From Gibbula magus (lineage: Eukaryota; Mollusca; Gastropoda; Trochida; Trochidae): 64,000 nt of DNA. The position numbers were made by a program, and so were the translations under genes. This document shows positions 12,311-23,800 of this stretch, in pieces; position 1 is the first letter of the stretch; every line of letters begins with the position of its first letter. The notes beneath the pieces are model-generated. The model ran no database searches. It saw only the letters and a program-made list of their open reading frames with translations, and had not been told where the DNA came from. Location: positions 72,848,420 through 72,912,419 of the forward strand of contig OW388289.1 of the NCBI GenBank assembly GCA_936450465.1, read 5' to 3'.

Positions 12311-14180
12311 GCCATCATAATATTTATAAAGAAACTAATTTTTTTGGCTTTAACCTTTTAAAATTTAATGTTTACAACCTTACCTTTCACTTGGAAAACG
12401 CCTGATGTTTTTACATATTATAACTTGGCAGACGAGGGAATGCAACTGGCAATTCTGAAAAGATCATGAAATACATATAGTAATACATAAGTCGCCAGTT
12501 TTGCACATGATAAGGTCAGATGTTGATATAACAATTTACCCTTATTCCTTTGGCACCAGGATGAAGACTATAATGAGAATGGCATTCTGAAGGTTGAGGT
12601 AAAAACTTGGTGCATGTGCCTTTATCCTATACTAGGATCTGAAATCTGAAGGGAGTAACCTCTGGGGGAAGATAATGCTGTTTATCTAAATTAAGTCAAA
12701 TTGCATGAACCTTCATTGTGGTTAATCCAGAGTTTACGAATTATGAGGATAATTTGTGTCGGGCCTTCAGAGAAATCGTTGGATTTTACGTTTCTTACGA
12801 TTGATTTCAGCGATACATCAGCTCTGTGAACGGATGCACGGAAAGGTGGAATCGTCTTACCAAGCTTATATATATTTAGGGGTGCACGATTAGATCTGTA
12901 TTGTGATTATATCTCCTCACATGTGAGTCGTATGTAATGACGACACTTGAATGCATCTGGATGACATGCCTGAGGATTTCATTCAGGATTTTAAGATGAG
13001 TATTGTAGATAGCACGTGATCTCTTTTACATACACCTTTTCGAAATATATTCAGATGTTCGTTATTAAATTTTCTTTCCTCACAGTAACATGCTCGTTTT
13101 TGGATTGGCTGACGACCGATACAGTCTCCCCTATGTACATCGTTGTCGGTCGTTCAAATGGTAGCGTGCATATCCAGTCAAACTAAAACGACCAAAAGAA
13201 GTCTAATTTTTTATTGACATGACAGTAAGATAAATTCGCTGTATGCTGCTCTCTGCGGCCTGATGTATCATCTCTGTACCAGTATTAACGGAGTAGCAAA
13301 AACTTTGTAAAGCGGGTCATTACAAGGGTAGACAACTTTGGTAGCATGTTTCTATACCATTTCTTTAGTTTATATTTTACAAAATATTACAAATGGAGAT
13401 AAAATCACATTATTAAATTCCAAACGTCCCTATAGATTCTCTATTTTCAAAACACCTTAAGATATGTACAACCCTATCGTGGGAATGACGCAGAATGGTA
13501 ACAACTGCAGTTTTCACTTTCATTTACAAATTATTGATCCGTTCAATGTTCTTCATGTTGTGTAAAAAATGGATACTTTTTCATCTTCGCTGAAATATTT
13601 GATTATGTAAAAATATACCAAGTGAATAACTATAATAATATTTTCTACAGAAAGGAACCAAATTGCCACTTGGTACCTTACAGCACTATGACTGAAGCTG
13701 AACAGTGGTGAAACGTCAGTACAGAAAGGGACCATGCAAGTGCCACTTGATTAATCATGTGGTGATAATCTTCTTAATTAAATGTGCCATGTTTATATCC
13801 ATATTCATATATTGATATTTAGGTCATCATCAACATTTGACTACTTCTATTTTAGTTGTCACCTCGTGTCATCAACTGTCTTCGTGTGATTTGCTTGATA
13901 TTGTATTTTTGACTGTAGATTATTAAAAGCAATGAATTATTCCTGACGACTGGTTAGTAGGCTACAGTAAAAACCTACAATGCTATAGGACTGAACACTC
14001 GAGTTATATAAACCTCCTCAAATAGAGAACCTTCGAGTTCGAGTTTGAATCTATAGGAAGAGACATTGTAATGAGGATTATACCCCAGTTCCGGTCTCGT
14101 TGATATGGATTCTTTTGTTGCAAGTGGAGGTGTATTAGCCGATACACCTACACTTTTTCTGATATAAAACTATACGTTTT
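12311..14180. other. No gene seen
   Basis: About 1.9 kb without supported coding sequence. The only local structure noted is a near-duplicate phrase around 13650-13740, where ACAGAAAGG(A/G)ACCA and a TGCCACTTG phrase each occur twice. AT-rich throughout. Confidence 0.4.
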
Positions 14181-14181
14181 A

Positions 14182-14935
14182 ACTCATCAGGCCTGAAAGG
14201 CTAGATGTGCTTATGGCATGGGCCGTCATCCGTCGTCCGTAAACTTTCCACTCTTTCGACTTCTCCTTCAGAACCGCTACACCCCCAAAGCTGTAATTTT
14301 TTGGGTGGGTACCCGGCACCTAGGGGTCAAAGTTTGATCATGAATTCCAACGCCCACAAATATGGCCGCCAGAGACGTTAAAAGTAAAACATTTAAACGA
14401 CCTCTTCCCCGAAAGCGTTTGATATAGGAATGTGAAATTTTGTCATTAACATCTTTGTAGGATGGAGATGCAAGTTTGTAATTTGGTTGAGATAAATTAT
14501 GAAATATGAACTTTGCAAGGGGTTCAGCCTAAAAGCTTCAAACGACTTCTTCTCGTGAACCAGCAATAGGAGATATCCAGAAACCTGGCCAGTGGTTACT
14601 TTTAAAGATATAGATTATGATTTGTACATTTCATTACTGAAACTTTAATACTTTTGTTGTGACATGGGTTCATTTAAATGTATATTTTTCATCTCAGAAA
14701 CCAATGACCCTAGAACTTTTGACGATATCATCTATGTTTAGTGAATATCAAGAGTTCCAAATTTCAAGTCTTTTGGATGAAAAGTAAGAACGTTATAAGT
14801 GAAAAATTTTAGTGGTGCCCCATTTTGCTAATATTAACGCCACCATAAAATGCTAGCAATGTATATTTGAATTAAAGGTGATTTCGAGAGCTTTCTAACG
14901 CAACTTTCATTCCACGGCGCCCAAGGCGCCGGGGT
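14182..14935 (-). mobile_element. Pearl/HINE-like element, reverse orientation
   Basis: It starts with the complement of the terminal hairpin seen elsewhere (CTCATCAGGCCTGAAAGGC), followed by a degenerate GTCATCCGTCGTCCGT microsatellite and then a tandem core. TTTAAACGACCTCTTC near 14392 recurs as TTCAAACGACTTCTTC near 14536, about 144 bp apart. A short palindrome GGCGCCCAAGGCGCC lies near its far end (about 14918). The layout of hairpin, microsatellite and tandem core matches the element at 53662-54738 on the other strand. The far boundary is uncertain. Confidence 0.6.
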
Positions 14936-15280
14936 TATTTGTATTACAGTTTGGATAGTTCTCATGGGAATTGTGGGTCATTTTGAAGAAATATGTGTAA
15001 TTTCTAATCTAATAGTTCAGGGAAATTTTGTTAAACTTTATGACTATACTATTTGCAATGAACAGAAATAATTACATTTTAATTTTATATCAAGTTTCAA
15101 TGCATTTAATAATGTTAATTTGTATATTTCATCGAAAGTAATTCTAAACAATGAGGCGAGGGAGACAACTTGAGGCTCTGTATGGAGCACAGCGATGACC
15201 TAGATATTTTTTATCGGAACGCGTTAACAGTCCTAATCAGTGTTTTAATTGACCCATAGGGAGATTAGGTTTGTGGGGCT

Positions 15281-15500
15281 GAGATGTTTTGATTTGAAAA
15301 TGCATGTCTTTGATGCAAGTTTGATTATCAAAACAAAACTTTTGAGATGTTTTCATTTGAAAATGCATGTCTTTGATGCAAGTTTGAGTATCAAAACAAA
15401 ACTTTTGAGATGTTTTCATTTGAAAATATATCTACCTTCGAACTTGGTGATTATTAAACATTTAACTATGTAGCTGAGATGTTTTGATTTGAAAATAACT
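15281..15500. repeat. 63-bp tandem repeat
   Basis: Units begin GAGATGTTTT(G/C)ATTTGAAAA at 15281, 15344, 15407 and, degenerate, 15476. The first two are nearly identical over 63 bp, including CATGTCTTTGATGCAAGTTT. The array lies just upstream of the FLYWCH ORF. Confidence 0.85.
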
Positions 15501-15561
15501 CCCTTCGAACTTAAAACAGCAATATAAAAGGACTGACCTTGATGTTAAAACGTTATTCAAC

Positions 15562-15939
15562 ATGGCTGGACTGCGAAAGGTAGAATTTGTCACATCACAG
15601 AAGGGAACTCGGCAAGTTTTCTTCGATGGTTTTCTGTACAACAGAAACAAAGTGAGACAGACCTGCACACACTGGCGATGTGTAGTTACAGCATGTTCCG
15701 GAAAGTGCACCACTGTGGGTGACTTTTGTCGGAATGTCAGCGACCACATTCACCCTCCCGAAGAAGCAACCAAGATCAAGTTCCTCAGCAACCTGCGGAA
15801 GAGAGTCAGAGAAGAGACAACACAGATGCACTCCCTCTACGATGACGAAATCGCCGAAGTAGATGCTGCTGTGGTCTCTCAACTGTCGGCCTTCTCCAGC
15901 GTCTGCAGCGCCCTGTATCGTCATCGCCGGAAGTTATGA
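15562..15939 (+). CDS. Small FLYWCH-type zinc-finger protein (125 aa)
   Basis: A single open frame of 125 aa starts at ATG in an AACATGG context. Residues 9-68 fit the FLYWCH zinc-finger pattern: FFDGFLYNRNK, then WRC, a second Cys in VTAC, and DHIHPP as the His pair. The C-terminal half is helical and charged, with no recognised domain. An AATAAA signal lies about 80 bp after the stop (16022-16027). Codon use is more GC-rich than its surroundings. FLYWCH domains bind DNA or protein and occur in host regulators and next to MULE-type transposases. No transposase follows here, so this could be a small host gene or a transposon-derived relic. No introns were detected. Confidence 0.6.
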   Translation: MAGLRKVEFVTSQKGTRQVFFDGFLYNRNKVRQTCTHWRCVVTACSGKCTTVGDFCRNVSDHIHPPEEATKIKFLSNLRKRVREETTQMHSLYDDEIAEVDAAVVSQLSAFSSVCSALYRHRRKL

Positions 15940-16021
15940 AATGAAAGAAATGGTACTATATGTATTGTTTTATTCTTGTTAATAGTCTGCTTTAACATAC
16001 CAATGATCAGTTATACTTGTT

Positions 16022-16027
16022 AATAAA
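16022..16027 (+). terminator. Polyadenylation signal after the FLYWCH ORF
   Basis: AATAAA in the run TAATAAAATAAAAC, about 80 bp past the stop codon at 15939. A plausible cleavage signal, not proof of transcription. Confidence 0.4.
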
Positions 16028-16266
16028 ATAAAACATACCAATGTTACAATTTGTTGTTGTTTCGAACTGGCTGTCTAAGTTTTGGGATTTTTTATAGATT
16101 TTCTTGGACTATTCCATTATCAAATGTAGGTAACAGGTTGAGGATTAGTTGTGCACTTGACCATACATGTTGTTATTTTAAGCTGTCTAAGATATGGCTG
16201 TCTAAGTTTTGGCAGGTTACCGTTAAGCTGTGCGAGCTTTGTGGGCCATGTGTTGAGAGGGTTCAT

Positions 16267-16334
16267 ACACGTGGGATCGACAATTTCAGTTTGCGGATTA
16301 AAAATGGGCAAAATATTGTCGATCCCACGTGTGT
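16267..16334. repeat. Inverted repeat ACACGTGGGATCGACAAT
   Basis: The left arm ACACGTGGGATCGACAATT (16267-16285) is complementary to ATTGTCGATCCCACGTGTGT (about 16315-16334), with a short AT-rich spacer. A third copy of the right arm, TTGTCGATCCCACGTGTA, lies at about 17379-17398. Each arm contains a CACGTG E-box. Confidence 0.85.
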
Positions 16335-16800
16335 GGCACCTCTCCTAATCGAGAAAAGTCGATTGGCTTAGGAGGATTAACGCAAGGATAATCCTGACCC
16401 TTATGAAAATAGTTGTCGACAGTATATTTGGTAGACATCAGATATACACACCTTTTTTCTTAAATTATAGTCTCTCGTAACCCTATTTGGGTGACTCACT
16501 TTTTCTCTTGTATTCTTACATATACATATATTAATTCCTGTATTATACATGTGAGGTGAGACTTAAAAAATAATATGTCTGTCTGTCACATTGAAAACTA
16601 CAAACATACGAATATACAGAGATATACCGTTTATTATTTTACCGTTTATAAAATACATAGAATTTATTTGCATTGTCGGGTTACATGTAACATGTACAAG
16701 TATATGATAAAAATCATCAAATAGACGTCGCCGAGACATGTAGACATATATACATGTACATACATGGCGCAATTCAGATGAGGGGTGGCCCCTATACAAG

Positions 16801-17050
16801 TTGAAATGGGACGTTTTACTAACTTATCATTAGCTGAAAGAGTATGTTTTAATTGTTTTAAAGCTGTTGAAGATGAGTGCCATGTTCTATTTTATTGTCC
16901 TCAGTATACAGACCTTAGACAAAAGATGTTAGATCCAGAAATATGTTAATATTGTGTCTCTATTATTTTACTTCACAATGTAAATGTTGTATGTATTGTT
17001 GCCAAAACCTGCAGACTTATTTTATAACTACGAACATCTTCATTTTTTAA
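16801..17050 (+). pseudogene. LINE ORF2 C-terminal fragment
   Basis: One frame reads GRFTNLSLAERVCFNCF and then EDECHVLFYCPQYTDLR, the CxxC...H...C zinc-binding tail typical of many non-LTR ORF2 proteins, before a stop near 16948. The remainder to about 17050 is AT-rich with an AATAAA near 17049, consistent with a 3' UTR. It is 5'-truncated. Confidence 0.55.
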
Positions 17051-17553
17051 TAAAGTTTAATATATTTTATAGTCCATTTTAATGTATTAATATTTTATCT
17101 TGTATTTTATATGTTGTAGTCTCTCATAACCCTCAACGGTTGGCTCTTAACCTATTTTGGATTTTATATCTGGTCTGTCTATCAAAATGTTTTAGGCTAA
17201 AATTTATATCATTAATGAATTCACATCAAAATGTGAACTGTGTTTGAGTGACTGACTAGCTGATGTCGACTACTAAAACAACACGCTTGGATTAACGCGC
17301 TGGTGCTAATCCTTTGTATAAATACACCTTACATCAAAGCTTGCCGCTTGTCGATCCGGCGTGTATACCCGAATTCAAATTGTCGATCCCACGTGTATCC
17401 ACCGTTGAGAGCCTCAAAGATAACGGCATGGCATAAGGCTTGAATAATCTACTGTCTGCTGTGATTAGCGTGTGTTAAACAGAAAGGGGAAGTAATTGTA
17501 GTCGCAACCGTATTGTTTCCCGCCAGAAGATATGCTTACGTGCAGAAGCTGAT

Positions 17554-18165
17554 ATGTTTTCCATGCATAATCAGTATTACCTCATGGACAGAGTCCACTT
17601 TGTGTTAATTGTTTCACTTGAAATTTTTATATCTGTTATTTTTATACAGGTGCTTCATAAGAATTTAATTTCATATTTTACACTTGAAATTTTTAAATCA
17701 TACATGAATGATGACCAAAAATATATTTCCTACAACAGTATTATGGACAAAGTTCACTGTTACAAAGGGTTGAACCTCACAGTAACATTAAAATTCATGT
17801 TTTCCATGCATAATCAGTATAACCTCATGGACAGAGTCCACTTTGTGTTAATTGTTTCACTTGAAAGTTTTATTTGTGTTATTTTTATACATCTGCTTTA
17901 TAAGGATTTCATTTCATATTTTACACTTGAAATATTTAAATCATACATGAATGATGACCATACATACATTTCCTACAACAGAGTAGTGAACATAGCCCGC
18001 GTTTACATAGGGTTGAACACCAAAGATATATTCAAATTCATGTTTTCCACATTAGTAACTATCAAATATTGCTTCCCAATTTCTACCATTTCAATGCAAG
18101 CTTACTTAAGTCTCATCACAACAGTATTATTTCATATCAAATATAAATTAGTTCATATCGGATGA
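17554..18165 (+). repeat. 246-bp tandem duplication (two copies plus partial third)
   Basis: Phrases such as TGTTTTCCATGCATAATCAG recur exactly 246 bp apart (about 17552 and 17798), with a partial third start near 18043. Because the unit length is divisible by three, the array stays open for 203 codons and reads as a repeated hydrophobic peptide. No family is recognised and composition matches the surrounding AT-rich DNA, so I treat it as a repeat rather than a gene. Confidence 0.75.
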
Positions 18166-18860
18166 CTCAAAATATGCATGCTTCACTTGTATCCTTCATA
18201 CACCCAATACCAAAAGAAACTTTGCATCTCAGTTGATTTTATCATATGTATTTTTTTCAATTACAAATATTTCCAGTTTTGGACATCGTACACTAAAACT
18301 GAAAAGTAATGGCGTATTGTCATCAGTCAAAAAAATTTTCAGAAGTTTTTAATTTAAAAAAATAAAAATGAAATTTTTAAAAAAATTAAAAAATTAAACT
18401 TTTAATTTTGACAAGACACACATGTTAAGCGACTAACGCACTACTGAAACAGTTTCTGATGTTAAAAGTCCGTTGATATTACCCATTAGCAAAGACCACC
18501 GAGTACGAGACCACCACCGAATCACAGACGAATTGATCAAACACATTGTGATACCCCTCGTATGTTGATGCGTCCAAACTTTTTATTTAAATAAACTTTT
18601 GAAATGAATATTTTCATACATCGAATGTAAAATTGAATAATTATTACAATACTTAAAAACCCAAATCCAATCGTTGCCTATTATGTGATTTATTAAGACA
18701 AGAAGATGGGTGCAAAGTTTCTTTTGGTATTGGGTTTATCAATATCAATATACGTATATTCCACAGTAGATTTTCTGAAATCAGAGAATTATTTCATTTG
18801 TTTCATAATAAAAATTCCAATACATTTCCTTTTTATGTGTTCTGTCATTATTCATCAAGC
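18166..18860. other. No gene seen
   Basis: AT-rich sequence with an A/T homopolymer-like tract at about 18350-18410. No ORF, RNA gene or recognised repeat family. Confidence 0.4.
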
Positions 18861-18963
18861 CCCATATTTTCGAAGCTCTCTTAGTGCTAAGATAGTCGTA
18901 AATCAATATTAGTGTATGGCACTTACGACTGTCTTAGCGCTAAGAGAGATTTGAAAATATGGC
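18861..18963. repeat. Fold-back (long inverted repeat) element
   Basis: The left arm CCATATTTTCGAAGCTCTCT continues as TAGTGCTAAGATAGTCGTA and is complementary to TTACGACTGTCTTAGCGCTA continuing as AGAGAGATTTGAAAATATGG. The arms are about 40 bp with a 22-bp AT-rich spacer. It is non-coding and would fold into a strong hairpin. Confidence 0.85.
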
Positions 18964-19353
18964 TCCAGTATATAAAAGACACTGATCATCAGTCCTAATT
19001 TTCATCAAATACAAAATGATTATCCACAATGTCGACTTTTCAATGTTGACATAGACAAAATTAACTTATTACTATCCGCATACACAAGGTTCATTTCATA
19101 CAAGTGATTTGATCCTATGGATCAATGTTTTCTTGTTATATTTGTATCATAGAAATTAAGCGAGATAGAACTTATTTTATTTTACTCGTTATCTCCCCCA
19201 CCCTTCCGCCTGTCTTTCTCTCCTCTGTTAATCTTGTTACCATTGGTGGGGGAGGGCTGAGCCGGTGGGGAGGGCTGGGGAGGGAGGTCTCAGTGCGTAA
19301 AGGGCTGTGATAAAAGGTTCATTTGGTTTTGGTCGGGTGTTTGTGAATAATTT

Positions 19354-20421
19354 TTCCACTTATAAGTAGGATTCATTAATACATTATTCTCACTTGAAAA
19401 GGGATTTGTATTGTTTCTCTCCACATTTTATATCATTTTGTTTGATTGTAATCGTGTGTAAATACCTCTTTTTAATCTATTAGATTTACTTCTTTTTACT
19501 ATTTTAATATAATACATACTAAATAAGTTCAAATAACTTATTTAGCATGTTTACCATAAACTTAACATTTCATAAGAATACCCCTTTATTTACTTTATCC
19601 CATGTCCTGTGTTTCTACTAACACTTGCACCAGTTGTTCAAGCTAGTTATTCACTGTAGCTTAGGTAATTAAGTTAGTTCTATGTGTTAGGGTTTTACTT
19701 GGGTATCTGGGTGGTCAGAGGCTTGTCCTGTGACCAGTGTCTATTGTTTAAGTTAGCTTGGTATGTGATAGTCAGGTACCTTATGCTTCTACTCTCTCCT
19801 CTCTCTTACTCGGCATATTCTTCTTCTGGCCATCACCATCTTCACTACACAGTATGTAGGGTATCACTGACTACGTGCGCCTCTCTGACAGAGTTTGAAG
19901 CCTGCGTCCCTGAGACGAGGGCAATTCTTTCTTTCTCTTGTTATATTGTTCCACTCCGTACTCCATCCGAGCTAATAAATCCATCCACTGAACCCCCATA
20001 AGTGCTCGTCGTGTTCTTTATCCACTTACACAGAGTACCTCTGTTACATGATGATTTGGGGAAAATGTTTATTCTATTTTAATTGGGAGGATCACTTTAT
20101 CTTCAATATCTTTGCAGGAATTGTGATACTTGGACAACCCATTTTATAAAAATGTAGTGTCCAGTCATGTTTTTGTTATGTTGACTGCAATTTTTCAGGG
20201 CTAGGGGTTGTGCATTATATTGAGAACAGTCTATTTCAGTCTTCAACACTAAACAATATAATCCCTGATGAGCTACAGAGCCTCTATTTTCCACTTATAA
20301 GTAGGCCTATAGGATTCATTAATACAGTATACTCACTTGAGAATGGATTTGTATTGTTTCTTTCCAAATGTTATACCATTTTGTTTGATGATTTGGGGAT
20401 TATGTTTATTCTATTTTAATT
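19354..20421. repeat. Diverged local duplication, left copy split by a solo LTR
   Basis: About 130 bp starting TTCCACTTATAAGTAGG occurs at 19354 and again at 20289-20421. The left copy is interrupted after TTTGTTTGAT by a 602-bp insertion and resumes at 20049. A second shared block, TTTGTATCATAGAAATTAAG, is found near 19141 and 20463. The right copy shows the uninterrupted order. Confidence 0.8.
19447..20048 (+). mobile_element. Solo LTR (602 bp) with 4-bp target duplication
   Basis: The insert begins TGTAATCG and ends CTCTGTTACA, the usual TG...CA LTR ends with a short TGTAA/TTACA inversion. It is flanked by TGAT (19443-19446 and 20049-20052). The duplicated flank at about 20380 reads TTTGTTTGATGATTTGGGG without any insert and so records the empty site. 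An AATAAA polyadenylation signal lies at 19974-19979, fitting the plus orientation. No internal retroelement sequence remains. The superfamily cannot be assigned; Gypsy and BEL/Pao both make 4-6 bp duplications. Confidence 0.85.
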
Positions 20422-21289
20422 TAAAACATTTTGTGATTTACCATTTTGCAACTTTCATTATATTTGTATCATAGAAATTAAGCAAGATATAACTTATTTT
20501 ATTGTTTGCAATTTAACTCTATTTTCTGTATAACTGTCAAGTGGGATCAGGTTTCCCTGCAGCCCAGTAACTGGTTGAGAGTCCTCAGCTTTAGGTGGGA
20601 TAGCATGGACAGGGTTGGACCTCCTTAGTCTGCCTCCCTCTCCCTCCCTCCCTCTCCCTCTCTTCCTGAGTGTAACATTGGATTGGTGTTTGTATTTTTG
20701 TGAGGGGGGTAGGTTAAAAAGACTAAGAAAGCGGAGGGGTGGGTTGTCAATGGGATGTCATGGTATCAAGGAACCCAGGACAAAATTATATGTAATAAAT
20801 ATATTCAAAGATTGGTCTGTTTTGTATCATGTGTCGTGATTTGGGAAAGGTAATTGAATTGTATAGATTACTTTGAGAATTTGCTCTAGATAAATGCAGG
20901 AATGTTATTATTTAGAAAACCATGTGATCCAGTCACATTGGTCTCATGCACTGACAAGGATCAGTTTTAGATGTTTTTGTTATAAAGTATATATGGCTAT
21001 GAATTGTGGTTTACCTGTACTATTTATTTTACTCTACAACATAAATCACTATCAAGCAGGATAGCTACAGAGCCCATGGTTATATTTTTACTACTTTGAG
21101 TGAACAACAAAAAACACTTGTGTAGACATATCTTTTGAAGCAGTTATAATTATATCATTATTCTAATGTAAACAGTTGTTAAATGATTCACTCATTAAGT
21201 TGTCAACCTGAAATATTAAATCGTGTAATTTCTTATGAGCTACAGAGCCCATGGCTCTATTTTTCTGATATACCTACACTTCTTAACAA
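20422..21289. other. Repeat-rich spacer with HINE-type termini
   Basis: This stretch holds CT-rich microsatellite (about 20634-20665), then AT-rich DNA ending at 21232-21264 with GAGCTACAGAGCCCATGGCT, the terminus shared by other pearl/HINE-like elements here. A related terminus, TGATGAGCTACAGAGCC, lies at about 20268. No gene is seen. Confidence 0.5.
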
Positions 21290-23130
21290 GAGATATCCAC
21301 ACGAATTTCACGCTTGATGGGTCGGAAACAAGTTTATCGGAACTGATTGATATTCTCAGAAAATTTGCTGCATGCTCAGGTCTAAATATGAATTATGATA
21401 AAAGCATGATGATATGGATAGGATCTAAAAAGAATAGTATTGAAAAACTTTGTCCACACATTCCATTACGCTGGTCAAAAGAGCCCTTTAAAATACTTGG
21501 CATCATCTTCAACCTCGATCTGCGTAAAATGACTGACACAAATTTTGAAAAACAATTTGAAAAAGCTAGAAAATTGTTATTTTCATGGTTCACAAGAATA
21601 CTCACTCTTAGAGGAAAGGTGCCGATTATCAAATCTCAGATACTCCTGCTTTTTACACATTTATTCACCCCCCTTCCAGACCCCGATGACGCGTTTTTCA
21701 AACGATTAGATACTTTGATTTACAAATTTATCTGGTCGGGTAAACGAGACAAAATAAAGCGAAAAATGCTCATTAACGACTACCCAAATGGGGTGCTTAA
21801 AATGACCGACTTCCGTAATTTTAACAAATACATGTATATCAAACTTAAGTGGATTAAACGACTATCAACAGTAGGCCTCTGGCAAACGCTATCAAAATTG
21901 TCTTTATATCCGTGTAACGATCGATATTTCTGTATTTAAGTTTTAAAAAGAGCTTTAATAGCTAAAACCAGCAAAAACGCTAACAACTTATTTTGGAGAG
22001 ATGTAATGTAGACTTACAAAATGATGATATAACAATCCTAGCGAATTCCTTCAAATGCCATTAATGAATTTTATTCCTGAAAAAGACATACGGTTATTTT
22101 TTCGATGGCATGAAAAAGGATTAACACACGTCTACCAAATCTTACAAAAAGAGGTAAAATAAAAGATTATAAAGAATTAAAATGTGAATTCAAAATCCGT
22201 GATACATACCTTCTTTATTTCAAGTTGCTTAAACATCTTCCACAAGAATGGCTTTTGATTATCAAAAATCTTAACCATAATTATCCCCTTATTACAAACT
22301 CGAAACACTGCGATCTATTGCTGCGTATACTTAATTCAGATGATTATAAATTTATTTACAAATTAATGTGTGAACAAAATCAAATTTCGCTGGAAAGGTT
22401 GTGCAATAAATGGGAAACTAAGATAAATTGTAATATTACGCAAGATCTAAATGCTTTGCAATCAATCAGAAATCAACTATTGATAATCCGACTCGAAATT
22501 TTCAATACAGATTACTTCACCGGATAACATCAACAAAATCCTTCCTCTATAAGATCGGACTTGGCAATGATCAATATTGTTCTTTTTGTGAAATTGAAAC
22601 TCTCGAACACTTATTTTTCGAATGCTCCAAAGTAAAAAATTTAATCAATAATTTCCTTCAATTGTTTGAAAATGAGACTACTCACAAAATTGATGCTAAC
22701 TTCTCATCCTTTCTACTTGGAGACCCCAACGGAAGTATTTTAATAAACCACCTCTTTACTATTCTTAAGAATACATATACAAATGTAAACATGCTCTTGT
22801 AGACTTAATTTTTTTATCACGCACTTCAGGTAATGAAATATAGTTACAACATAGAAAGATATATATTTGGTAAAGACTTTTATTAGAAAATGGTCCGGAT
22901 GTTTCTCAACATAATCTAATATATTATCTCTCTCTCTCTCTCGTCTCTCTCTTTACCTCGATCTCTATCTTTATCTCTATCTTTATCTCTATCTTCTCTC
23001 TCATTTATTATACACCCCTCCCTTTTTCCCCATTATCATTCCTTTACATTGCAAAATTAAGTCTTGTACCCAACAATAATATTGTAAAATCGTGGTACTT
23101 CTTTGTAATAAATGATTTTGGAAAAAAAAT
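21290..23130 (+). pseudogene. LINE-1/Tx1-like ORF2 C-terminal half, frameshifted
   Basis: Translations cover the RT thumb and C-terminal domain: SGLNMNYDKSMMIWIGS, then FKILGIIFNLDLRKM, RILTLRGKVPIIKSQILLL, and KFIWSGKRDKIKR, all typical of L1/Tx1 ORF2. After breaks near 21940-22200 the frame resumes as KLLKHLPQEWLLIIKNL, and finally, shifted again near 22525, as CSFCEIETLEHLFFECSK, the zinc-binding tail. A CT-rich tract (22922-22995) and a 3' A-rich tail near 23120 follow. The 5' end including the catalytic YADD box is missing, so the copy is dead. Confidence 0.85.
22922..22995. repeat. CT-rich microsatellite
   Basis: TCTCTCTCTCTCTCGTCTCT followed by TTTATCTCTATC repeats, within the 3' UTR of the L1/Tx1-like LINE. 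Confidence 0.9.
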
Positions 23131-23212
23131 ATTTAAAAAATTCTAAATTTCTAAATCTAAGTGATGATACTTTATAAAATGTCTGATTATATATGAACAT
23201 ATAAGACACCTG

Positions 23213-23280
23213 GGATCGAACCTGTTTTCACTTGCTTTCTGGCCGATAGAACTAACCATTACACCATAAAGCCAGTTGAA
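23213..23280 (-). repeat. tRNA-like sequence (SINE head or tRNA pseudogene)
   Basis: The minus strand reads an A-box-like TGGTGTAATGGTTAG and a B-box GGTTCGATCCC about 35 nt later, spaced as in a tRNA gene. The two acceptor-stem halves do not pair, so it is not a working tRNA. It lies between two LINE remnants, which suits a SINE head or a retrotransposed tRNA. Confidence 0.5.
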
Positions 23281-23383
23281 ACTGTTAACGTTTGTTCATG
23301 ACAAAATGAATAAGGTTCTTATAATGCGTGATATAATATCACACAATTCTGTATTTCTTTTTAAATAATAATGTTATTTAATT

Positions 23384-23800
23384 GTGAGTGCAAAATGTCT
23401 TAACATACTGAAAGTTGCTTCTGTTTTCTCTAAACTTTGGCCATGTTCCCATATATTGTCCCATCATTTCGAACTACTTCCTTCTGGGCGTCGCTTTCGG
23501 TTACCCTCTTTAAAACAAATAGAGCTAGACAATCCTTCATACCAGCAAGTATTTGTGAAATTAAAAATGTGAATTATCAAATCGTAGAAACTAAAATTGT
23601 TCATCCTGTTTATGACCAATCTGTAATGAAATTCTTTACTGTACTTACATTAATGTATGCTATATATATTGCTTATGTATGTATGTATGTAATATAATTT
23701 ATAGTTGGACATTGTGTGTCTATGTACATATGAGACCGTTTCGGTGTAAAACGAATTTCCTCCGGGATAATAAAGTCTTATCGTATCTTGTCTTATCTCA
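23384..23800 (+). pseudogene. LINE 3' end (same family as 25820-26665)
   Basis: Frame one reads SHHFELLPSGRRFRLPS, and after a frameshift frame two reads KTNRARQSFIPASI. The ELLPSGRR phrase is the same as in the minus-strand LINE at 25.8-26.7 kb. The 3' end has GGATAATAAAG and a TCTTATCGTATCTTGTCTTA run, the degenerate short-repeat tail usual for CR1/L2-type elements. It is truncated at the 5' end. Confidence 0.7.
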
